From assembly GCA_902635515.1 (NCBI GenBank), contig CACPOD010000008.1:1-35639 (forward strand): a stretch of DNA of 35,639 bases, read 5' to 3'. The notes beneath the pieces are model-generated. The model worked only from the letters and a program-made list of their open reading frames with translations, searched no databases and was not told the origin of the DNA. Positions 30,347 to 35,639 of the stretch are shown here, piece after piece (the first letter of the stretch is position 1; every line of letters begins with the position of its first letter). Origin of the DNA: an uncultured Pelagibacteraceae bacterium (GTDB lineage: Bacteria; Pseudomonadota; Alphaproteobacteria; Pelagibacterales; Pelagibacteraceae). The translations under genes were made by a program, and so were the position numbers.

Positions 30347-30565
30347 TTGCCAAAAGAAGAAAATATTCTAACTTTTTCTGGAGTAGTAACAGAACTTCTT
30401 AAGAACGCGATGTTCAGGGTGACTCTAGAGAATGGGCACGAAGTCATCGCGCATGCGAGCGGCAAGCTTCGCAAAAACAGAATTAGAGTACTTCAAGGCG
30501 ATAAAGTTACTGTCGACGTCTCGGCGTACGATTTAAAAAAAGGAAGAATAACGTTTCGAGGATAG
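30347..30565 (+). CDS. infA: Translation initiation factor IF-1
   Basis: 72 aa, exactly the family length, with an OB fold: [40 protein letters not shown] and [22 protein letters not shown]-1 binds the ribosomal A site during initiation. The start is TTG two bases after the hisD stop; it gives the expected PKEEN opening, so it is kept. By count, bases 30405-30544 are about 47% G+C, far above the surrounding DNA, while the first 50 bases look like the rest of the genome. tRNA-Phe follows 18 bases after the stop. Confidence 0.96.
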   Translation: MPKEENILTFSGVVTELLKNAMFRVTLENGHEVIAHASGKLRKNRIRVLQGDKVTVDVSAYDLKKGRITFRG

Positions 30566-30583
30566 AAACATTATTTTTGGCAC

Positions 30584-30658
30584 GGTCGTGTAGCTCAGTA
30601 GTAGAGCAGTACCCTGAAAAGGTATGTGTCGTAAGTGCGATTCTTACCACGACCACCA
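30584..30658 (+). tRNA. tRNA-Phe (GAA)
   Basis: 75 nt with an encoded CCA. Acceptor GGTCGTG/CACGACC (7 Watson-Crick pairs), D-arm GCTC-AGTAGTA-GAGC, anticodon arm GTACC-CTGAAAA-GGTAT with anticodon GAA, variable GTGTC, T-stem GTAAG/CTTAC. The T-loop is TGCGATT, with G in place of the near-universal T55, and the seven-base D-loop lacks the consecutive GG. All stems are sound, so it is probably functional despite these changes. Confidence 0.92.
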
Positions 30659-30791
30659 CCCAAATAAACATTTAATTTTAACCCTTAGGCTTAAGGTTTG
30701 AAAATAACTAGACTATTTTTTCATCTTGTATTTGAGATAAAAGATAAATAACTTAATTTGTATAAAATAATAACATAAGGATGAGTATAAG

Positions 30792-31013
30792 ATGAGTACA
30801 AAACTTGAAGGCAAAATTAAATGGTATAATTCAAAGAAGGGCTATGGTTTTATCGAGAGGCAAGACGGAGAGAAGGATTGCTTTGTACATGCAAGCGCTG
30901 TAAAGGCCGCTGGTATGAGATACTTAGAGGAAGGCCATCCTCTATCTTTCGATCTTGAAGACGGTCCTAAAGGCCCATCAGCTGTTAACTTGGTATCTAA
31001 AAAAGAAGGTTAA
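30792..31013 (+). CDS. cspA: Cold-shock-domain protein
   Basis: 73 aa single cold-shock domain. RNP1 appears as KWYNSKKGYGFIER and RNP2 as CFVHASAV, both with the aromatic residues that bind single-stranded nucleic acid. The tail GPKGPSAVNLVSKKEG is typical. It is a likely RNA chaperone. AAGG at 30777-30780 may serve as ribosome-binding site. A strong rho-independent terminator follows, so it appears monocistronic. The gene symbol denotes the family; which Csp paralogue it is cannot be told. An 18-of-20-base match to its middle recurs downstream at 31269-31288. Confidence 0.94.
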   Translation: MSTKLEGKIKWYNSKKGYGFIERQDGEKDCFVHASAVKAAGMRYLEEGHPLSFDLEDGPKGPSAVNLVSKKEG

Positions 31014-31033
31014 TAATCTATTTATCAAAATTT

Positions 31034-31073
31034 AAAAGGACGTTTTATCTGCAATGGATAAACGTCCTTTTTA
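31034..31073 (+). terminator. Rho-independent terminator after the cold-shock gene
   Basis: Inverted repeat AAAAGGACGTTT (31034-31045) / AAACGTCCTTTT with a loop of about 14 bases, and a T-rich end. The A and T tracts on the two arms could make it work in both directions. It ends the cold-shock transcript. Confidence 0.85.
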
Positions 31074-31174
31074 TTTAAAGTATTGCATATTGATTATTTT
31101 TGTTTAAAAGACTGCCTATGAATATAAATATTACATACAGAAAGACTTTAAGAAGTACTCATAGAAACTGTTTC

Positions 31175-31205
31175 CATAGCCATTAAGCTGGCTATTTATT
31201 TATAT
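31175..31205 (+). terminator. Possible terminator or RNA hairpin
   Basis: Stem ATAGCCA/TGGCTAT (7 pairs) with a short loop TTAAGC, followed by TTATTTATATT rather than a clean T-run. It could end a small transcript read from the spacer; weak as a terminator. Confidence 0.35.
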
Positions 31206-31268
31206 TATAATTTTAAACCCACAAAAAATATTGTAAAACAAGAAATATAATAAGTTATTAAATAATTA

Positions 31269-31288
31269 TGTAAAAACCGCTGGTATGA
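31269..31288 (+). repeat. Fragment similar to the middle of the cold-shock gene
   Basis: Matches 18 of 20 bases with 30899-30918 inside the cold-shock gene. In the same frame it would read VKTAGMKY then a stop, against VKAAGMRY in the gene. No RNP motif precedes it, so it is at most a relic of a duplicated copy. Confidence 0.5.
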
Positions 31289-31311
31289 AATATTAAAAAG
31301 TTAATTTAAAA

Positions 31312-31418
31312 TGCCAACGTATTGAAGGCCACTTAGTTTAAAAGCAAAACGTCGGTTTGTGGTACCGAAGTCCAAGGAGCGTTACCTTGAGTGGCTGCCA
31401 GAACTTTTTAAGAGTGCG
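31312..31418 (+). ncRNA. Structured RNA candidate: hisS leader or small RNA
   Basis: Bases 31355-31404 fold into one long hairpin: GTT pairs with AAC (31402-31404), TGGTACC (31360-31366) pairs with GGCTGCCA (31393-31400, one bulged C), and CAAGG (31373-31377) pairs with CCTTG (31385-31389) around the loop AGCGTTA. TTTTT follows at 31405-31409, which makes the whole look like a rho-independent terminator or attenuator just before hisS. Upstream, GCCAACGT (31313-31320) can pair with ACGTCGGT (31349-31356) with one mismatch. That pairing shares two bases with the hairpin base, so a switch is conceivable. G+C is clearly above the flanks. I recognise no known riboswitch, 6S, 4.5S or RNase P RNA motif. 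Confidence 0.5.
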
Positions 31419-31434
31419 AAGTGAAAGTACTAAA

Positions 31435-32838
31435 ATGAAAAAAAAATTATTAGAACCAAATTTACCAAGAGGATTTGAAGATATTTTTGGAAAATCTTTA
31501 GCAATTCAAAAAAAAATAATAAACATAATAGAAGAGAATTTTTTAAAATATGGCTATCAAGAAATAAAAACTAGTCCATTTGAGTACTCAAATAACATTG
31601 GAGCATTTTTAGCAGATGATTTAAATAATACTTCTGGTGATGTATTTACATTTGATGATAAAGACAAAAAAATAAGCTTAAGGTATGATTTATCAGCTCC
31701 TTTAAGTCGTTTTGTATCATCTAAATATTTAGATTTAGCTTTCCCTTTTAGAAGATTTCAAATATCAGAAGTTTTTAGAAATGAAACCTCAAAAACAGGA
31801 AGAGGAAGATACAGGAGTTTCATCCAGGCAGATTTTGACCAAATATTTTCTGGCAAGGTGCCATCGCAAGCTAATTCAGAATTATGTCAAGTTGTACAAG
31901 ATGCATTATTTCAAATGGGTTTAAAAAAAAATCAATTTCAAATCAATATTTTTAATAGAAAAATTATAGAAGGTTTGCTTAATGATCTTAAGATTACTGA
32001 CGATGTACAAAGATTTAAAGTATTAAGATCTATAGATAAATATGACAGAATCGAAAAAAATTTTGAGGATTTGTTAAGGGAAGAGAGAATAGATCCTGTG
32101 TCAGGTGATAAAATTTCTGGTGCAAATTTAAGTGATGATCAAGTTTCAAGTATTCTAGAATTTATAAAAACAAAAGATTTAAATGATTTAAAAGCTAAAT
32201 TTAAAAACAATCTTCAAATAGAGGGTTTTAATGAGTTAGATGAAATTTTAGAAATATTAAGTTATAAAAATTATTCAGATCAAGTGAAGATTGATCCAAC
32301 TCGAGTCAGAGGTTTAAATTATTACGATTCGTATGTTTTGGAAACTACTGTTAATTTTAAAATTAAAAATAAACAAAACAAATTAGTAGAATTGGGAAGT
32401 ATAGCATCTGGGGGAGCTTACTCACAGCTATGTTCTAGGTTTAAAGGTGGTAACAATTTTGAGGGCACGGGATGCTCATTTGGTGTCTCGAGAATTACAT
32501 ATTTAATGTTGCAATTAGATCAATTAAAAGTAAATGAAATTAATCCTATAATTATTTGTCCAATGAATAAAAACTTTCTGTCTTATGCAAATGAAATTGC
32601 ATCAAAATTGAGAGAAAATAATATTAATTGTGAAATTTATTCAGATACAGAAAAAAACCTTGGGAAACAACTTACTTTTGCGAATAAAAAAGGAAATCCT
32701 CTTGCATGCATAATTGGTGATAATGAATTTAAAGAAAGATCAATTACTATAAAAAACTTGCTAGCAATTAAAGGTGAAAATAACCAATTCAAAATTCAAA
32801 TTGAAAATTTAATTGATGAAATCAAAAAACTTATCTGA
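31435..32838 (+). CDS. hisS: Histidyl-tRNA synthetase
   Basis: 467 aa class II synthetase that charges tRNA-His. It starts at ATG 31435 (MKKKLLEPNLPRGFEDIFGK); an in-frame TTG 26 codons earlier runs through the structured RNA and is rejected. Motif 2 region FPFRRFQISEVFRNETSKTGR and RYDLSAPLSRFV are clear, and the histidine-binding HisA motif RGLNYYDSYVLET is present. The second motif, usually GGRYDGL, reads GGAYSQL here (residues about 326-332). Motif 3 appears as GTGCSFGVSRITYLM and an anticodon-binding domain follows. Start of hisZ lies inside its 3' end (23-base overlap), so synthetase and hisZG are co-expressed. Confidence 0.95.
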   Translation: MKKKLLEPNLPRGFEDIFGKSLAIQKKIINIIEENFLKYGYQEIKTSPFEYSNNIGAFLADDLNNTSGDVFTFDDKDKKISLRYDLSAPLSRFVSSKYLDLAFPFRRFQISEVFRNETSKTGRGRYRSFIQADFDQIFSGKVPSQANSELCQVVQDALFQMGLKKNQFQINIFNRKIIEGLLNDLKITDDVQRFKVLRSIDKYDRIEKNFEDLLREERIDPVSGDKISGANLSDDQVSSILEFIKTKDLNDLKAKFKNNLQIEGFNELDEILEILSYKNYSDQVKIDPTRVRGLNYYDSYVLETTVNFKIKNKQNKLVELGSIASGGAYSQLCSRFKGGNNFEGTGCSFGVSRITYLMLQLDQLKVNEINPIIICPMNKNFLSYANEIASKLRENNINCEIYSDTEKNLGKQLTFANKKGNPLACIIGDNEFKERSITIKNLLAIKGENNQFKIQIENLIDEIKKLI

Positions 32839-33862
32839 AAATATTCTTAGATCAGTAAAGTCTAAAGGATTTAAATATATTGATTTACCTTCAGTTATCG
32901 AGGCTGATCATATTGTTCAAAGATCAGGTGAAAGCTTTAGAAAATTCATATTTTCATTCATTGATTATGACGGTAAAGAGTTATGCCTTAGACCTGATTT
33001 AACTATTGTTTCATGTCTTAGATATTTAGAAAATAATTTGAAGGGTAAGGAGAAAATTTTTTATAGTGGCCAAGCCTACAGAAAATCACAAAATAAAAAA
33101 AATTCTATAATTAGAAATCAAATTGGATTTGAAGTTTTAGGAAGTAAGGATGAAAAAAATGATGATAAGGAAATCATCAATACTTCTTTAAAAGCTCTGA
33201 AAAATATAAAATATTCTTCAGGAATGTTAACAATTGGTAACGTTGAAATTTTTAAATTATTAGTTCAAAAATTAGACCTACCAACTAGATGGAAATTAAG
33301 ATTATTAAGACATTTCTGGCGTGAGGATTATTTTAATGATTTATTAAAACGACTAGAAACCAACGCAGACATCGACCCTACAACAGTAGCAATAGACCAG
33401 AAAAAATATTTAGATTTATTAAAAAAAGATCCATCAACGATGATTGCTGGAAGGTCTATAGGAGAAATTTTAAACAGATTTGATGCAAAAATGAATGATC
33501 CTAGGAGGGCCAGTAAGGGGAAGAAAGTTTCAGCAATAATAAGATCTTTTTTAAAAATTAAATGTCCAATTAATAGTGCTGCAAAAGAACTAAATAAATT
33601 TTTCAAAAAAAATAAAATTAACCTTGTTGTAGATCAAAAATATTTTCCAATTTCCTCAAATAAAGTATCAAATTTAAATGTAGTGTTTTCAGCTTCTTTT
33701 GGTAGGCAGCTTGAATATTATACTGGTATGGTATTTAAAATAGACATCAAATCCAAGTCTAAAACTATTAGTCTGTGTGCAGGGGGTCGCTATGATGGAT
33801 TAATTTTTGATCTTGGTTCTAAAAAACAAGTCCCAGCAGTTGGAGCAGCTTTTAATTTATAG
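32816..33862 (+). CDS. hisZ: ATP phosphoribosyltransferase regulatory subunit
   Basis: 348 aa from ATG 32816 (a TTG one codon earlier is also possible). HisZ is a catalytically dead histidyl-tRNA-synthetase relative that partners short HisG in the first step of histidine synthesis and mediates histidine feedback. Visible HisRS-like motifs are LCLRPDLTIVSCLRY, FYSGQAYRKSQ, and CAGGRYDGLIFDLGSK at the C-terminus. LEYYTGMVFKI stands in for the HisA motif. It has no anticodon-binding domain, as expected. It overlaps hisS and is followed after four bases by hisG. Confidence 0.92.
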   Translation: MKSKNLSENILRSVKSKGFKYIDLPSVIEADHIVQRSGESFRKFIFSFIDYDGKELCLRPDLTIVSCLRYLENNLKGKEKIFYSGQAYRKSQNKKNSIIRNQIGFEVLGSKDEKNDDKEIINTSLKALKNIKYSSGMLTIGNVEIFKLLVQKLDLPTRWKLRLLRHFWREDYFNDLLKRLETNADIDPTTVAIDQKKYLDLLKKDPSTMIAGRSIGEILNRFDAKMNDPRRASKGKKVSAIIRSFLKIKCPINSAAKELNKFFKKNKINLVVDQKYFPISSNKVSNLNVVFSASFGRQLEYYTGMVFKIDIKSKSKTISLCAGGRYDGLIFDLGSKKQVPAVGAAFNL

Positions 33863-33866
33863 TTTT

Positions 33867-34556
33867 ATGAAAGATTTAATTAAAATTGGTATCCCAGCAA
33901 AAGGACGATTGAGGAAATTTGTATTAAACATTTTCAAAAAAAATAAATTAAAATTAATCTCAAGTAGAGGAGATCGTGATTTATTTGGTTCAGTTGAGGG
34001 AAAAAAAGATATTCAAATTATATATTCTCACGCACGTGAAATAATTTCACGTCTTGCTGATAAATCGCTTGATGCAGGTTTCTCTGGATTAGATTTATTA
34101 AAAGAAAGTGAAATTAACATTCAAAATAAGATTAAGGTTTATAAAAAATATCCTTATGGACAGGCTACGCTTGTTGTAGCGATTCCTGAAGATTTTATTG
34201 ATATTTTCAGTATGGCGGATCTTGAGGAAGTAGCATTTGAATTTAAAGATAAAAAAAAGAGGAGATTAAGAGTTGCCACTAAGTATCCAAACCTAACTCG
34301 AGAATTTTTTTATAGTAAAGGAGTAACTCAGTTTTCTATTGTTAAATCAATCGGCAGTACTGAGATAGCTCCATATACAGGTAATTCTGAAATCGTCACA
34401 GACATCACTAGTACTGGATCAACGTTAGCTGCCAACAATCTAAGGATAGTCAATGACGGATATATTTTAAAATCAGAACTTTGTATGATGGTTGGAAAAT
34501 CATCTCTTCAAAATAAAAAATTACTTAAATTGTTAAAGTTACTTTCTAAATATTAA
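33867..34556 (+). CDS. hisG: ATP phosphoribosyltransferase, short form
   Basis: 229 aa from ATG 33867 (MKDLIKIGIPAKGRLRKFVL); an in-frame start at 33807 would lie inside hisZ and lacks homology. First enzyme of histidine synthesis. Family blocks are IGIPAKGRLR, ADKSLDAGFSGLDLL, RVATKYPNLTREFFYSKGV and the PRPP loop EIVTDITSTGSTLAANNL. It lacks the C-terminal regulatory domain of the long form, fitting the presence of hisZ. Its last 18 bases overlap a small convergent ORF. Confidence 0.96.
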   Translation: MKDLIKIGIPAKGRLRKFVLNIFKKNKLKLISSRGDRDLFGSVEGKKDIQIIYSHAREIISRLADKSLDAGFSGLDLLKESEINIQNKIKVYKKYPYGQATLVVAIPEDFIDIFSMADLEEVAFEFKDKKKRRLRVATKYPNLTREFFYSKGVTQFSIVKSIGSTEIAPYTGNSEIVTDITSTGSTLAANNLRIVNDGYILKSELCMMVGKSSLQNKKLLKLLKLLSKY

Positions 34557-34670
34557 ATCAAACCAATAACGAAATATAATTTTAATAATATCTAAGTTTC
34601 TAATTACAGCATAGAGACCAAGTAGCATTCCTAAAATAAATATAATTTTAAATAAAAATAATAAATCCAT
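34539..34670 (-). CDS. 43-aa hydrophobic protein, unknown
   Basis: Read by hand on the minus strand. It begins MDLLFLFKIIFILGMLLGLY, a single hydrophobic segment, and ends with a basic aromatic stretch (RYWFDLIFRK) before TAA. The start is two bases after the stop of the upstream 154-aa gene on the same strand, strong evidence for coupling. Its 3' end overlaps hisG by 18 bases. A small membrane peptide; function unknown. Confidence 0.55.
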   Translation of the reverse strand: MDLLFLFKIIFILGMLLGLYAVIRNLDIIKIIFRYWFDLIFRK

Positions 34671-34672
34671 AA

Positions 34673-35137
34673 TTACTTTAAATCTTTTTGTTGATCATAC
34701 CATTTTTTTTGTCTTTTTCTTTTTTCTTCCAATCTTTCTGCGTTATTTTTTATCCCTGCATATATTTTTTTGTCATAAATTTTACGCTTATTTTCAGACA
34801 TTTTGTTTCTCCATTTAATAGTTGAAGATCTATTCTTAAGTGTTTCGAAATCTATTTCACCTTTTTGAAATTCTTTAATACTTTCTTCAGTAGAATTATT
34901 AAAATGATCTTTTAAATTTCTCTTATAGACTCTTCCTTTTTGATAAAATTTAAGAGTTTTTCTATCAGTTTCCTTTCTGGTCATAAGTTTCTTTTTATTC
35001 AATTTACCTTCGCCTCTAAAATCTTTTTTTGTCCAACTTCGGGGTTTACTATTAATAATATCTTGAAGCTCCTTGTCAGTTCTTAATTTCCACTGATTTG
35101 TACCCTTTGGGTTTCTGTTATAGTCTTTATTGTGCAT
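34673..35137 (-). CDS. Very basic protein, unknown
   Basis: 154 aa with high lysine and arginine content and few hydrophobic residues. I recognise no domain. The N-terminus has NPKGTNQWKLRTDKELQDII, then SWTKKDFRGEG. The C-terminal 50 residues (KWRNKMSENKRKIYDKKIY and KRKRQKKWYDQQK) look like a charged helix. Nucleic-acid binding fits the composition but is a guess. It forms a pair with the 43-aa membrane ORF downstream and is divergent from the small ORF at 35163 (25-base gap). Confidence 0.75.
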   Translation of the reverse strand: MHNKDYNRNPKGTNQWKLRTDKELQDIINSKPRSWTKKDFRGEGKLNKKKLMTRKETDRKTLKFYQKGRVYKRNLKDHFNNSTEESIKEFQKGEIDFETLKNRSSTIKWRNKMSENKRKIYDKKIYAGIKNNAERLEEKRKRQKKWYDQQKDLK

Positions 35138-35162
35138 TTTTATTAAATTATACTTATTTCAT

Positions 35163-35300
35163 ATGGAAAAAAAAGATCGTAATGAATGGACTAAAAAGTT
35201 TAGAGAACTTGGAAAGAAGAAAGGATCTCATAAAGATTTTGCTAAACTTTACAAAGAGATGAAAACTTTTAAGGAAAATAATAAAAAAGAAAAAAAGTAA
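35163..35300 (+). CDS. 45-aa charged protein, unknown
   Basis: Read by hand: MEKKDRNEWTKKFRELGKKK, then GSHKDFAKLYKEMKTFKE and a lysine-rich end. Probably one or two helices. Start is near that of the divergent 154-aa gene. The even distribution of charged and hydrophobic residues supports a real product. Function unknown. Confidence 0.55.
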   Translation: MEKKDRNEWTKKFRELGKKKGSHKDFAKLYKEMKTFKENNKKEKK

Positions 35301-35333
35301 GGCTCGGTATATTTTTTTTATTATCATTATTTT

Positions 35334-35639
35334 ATGTTCGACAGTGAGGATGAAAAAAAGGATCAGCTAGAAAAAATATCTAAGCTATGGAAAAAAACTT
35401 TAGAAGAAAAAGGTTTAACAGAGGAAGCTTACAACAAGCTCTGTATAGAAAAGTTTGAAAGTAAAAAAAGTAAATCAATTCTAAAACAAGCTGCTAGCAA
35501 AAAAGAATTAGATTTGCTTATAAAAGCAAGAGCAATAGTTGATGAGTCTGTAAAAAATGTTAGTGAAAAAGACTCAAATTTTGAATTAGATAAAGACGCC
35601 TACGATTTTTTCACTTTAGAAGTATTTGAAAATTTAAAA
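35334..35639 (+). CDS. Unknown protein, 3' end outside the window
   Basis: Open for 102 codons from ATG 35334 to the window end without a stop. Starts MFDSEDEKKDQLEKISKLWK, mostly helical and charged (SKKSKSILKQAASKKELDLL, then IKARAIVDESVKNV). The family is not recognised. It lies 33 bases downstream of the 45-aa ORF on the same strand and may be transcribed with it. Confidence 0.6.
   Translation, partial: MFDSEDEKKDQLEKISKLWKKTLEEKGLTEEAYNKLCIEKFESKKSKSILKQAASKKELDLLIKARAIVDESVKNVSEKDSNFELDKDAYDFFTLEVFENLK

Larger units (their letters stand above)
31074..31434. other. 361-base gene-free spacer before hisS
   Basis: No credible ORF was found on either strand. It holds a hairpin ATAGCCA/TGGCTAT at 31175-31195 followed by T-rich DNA, a 20-base cold-shock gene-like fragment at 31269-31288, and the structured RNA candidate at 31312-31418. 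In a genome this compact, a spacer of this size suggests retained RNA function. Confidence 0.7.

Noticed and set aside
31312-31418. Known riboswitch, 4.5S, 6S or RNase P RNA
   Set aside because: Key conserved blocks of those RNAs (for example GGAAGCAGCC for 4.5S, or the paired glycine-riboswitch cores) are not present.
31357-31434. In-frame extension of hisS from a TTG, adding 26 residues
   Set aside because: It runs through the structured RNA, is not HisRS-like, and the ATG at 31435 begins the recognisable N-terminus.

Overview
The window is a gene-dense, very A+T-rich stretch (roughly 70% A+T by eye) that reads as a streamlined alphaproteobacterium, most likely SAR11 / Candidatus Pelagibacter. 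The reasons are lysine-, asparagine- and isoleucine-rich proteins, tiny or negative intergenic gaps, and alphaproteobacterial gene neighbourhoods: bolA / J-protein / cobS / cobT; murA / DUF2948 / hisD / infA; rpmH / rnpA / yidD / yidC; hisS / hisZ / hisG. No transposase, integrase, phage gene or CRISPR array was seen. The species call is inference from these traits.

Layout. 1-1316 is the 3' part of lepA. 1313-5218 holds four surface-polysaccharide-type genes (sugar 4,6-dehydratase, sugar C-methyltransferase, GT2 glycosyltransferase, MycE-like methyltransferase), ending just before tRNA-Ser(GGA). 5431-8777 is gyrB followed by a RegB/PrrB-type redox sensor kinase that keeps its redox cysteine. 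8774-12079 (minus) is cobT, cobS and a J-domain protein, divergent from bolA. 12331-13937 (minus) is aroB and an aroK split by one extra base in an 8-G run. 13995-18122 (plus) holds a small membrane protein, a large exported protein, def, fmt and truA. 18102-25496 (minus) holds a SET-domain protein, an HDAC-like deacetylase, dapE, dapD, a HAD nucleotidase, argB, yidC, yidD, rnpA and rpmH. 25505-31013 holds a TVP38-family membrane protein, a divergent tRNA-Thr, two small lysine-rich proteins, dcd, murA, DUF2948, hisD, infA, tRNA-Phe and a cold-shock protein. 31074-31434 is a long gene-free spacer with strong RNA structure. 31435-34556 is hisS, hisZ and hisG. The end carries four small or partial, uncharacterised lysine-rich ORFs.

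Functionally this is mostly core housekeeping: translation and protein maturation (lepA, def, fmt, truA, infA, hisS, rpmH, rnpA), membrane insertion (yidC/yidD), envelope (murA, DAP pathway), and aromatic, arginine and histidine synthesis. The points most worth a second look are: the aroK poly-G frameshift; a structured RNA with a terminator-like end before hisS; a SET-domain gene bracketed by a repeat of the truA 3' end; two tRNAs with unusual D-loop/T-loop contacts; HisRS with a changed HisB motif next to a HisZ that keeps it; cobST with no cobalamin genes nearby; and a G+C-rich patch in infA. I did not find a convincing wholly new multi-gene system.
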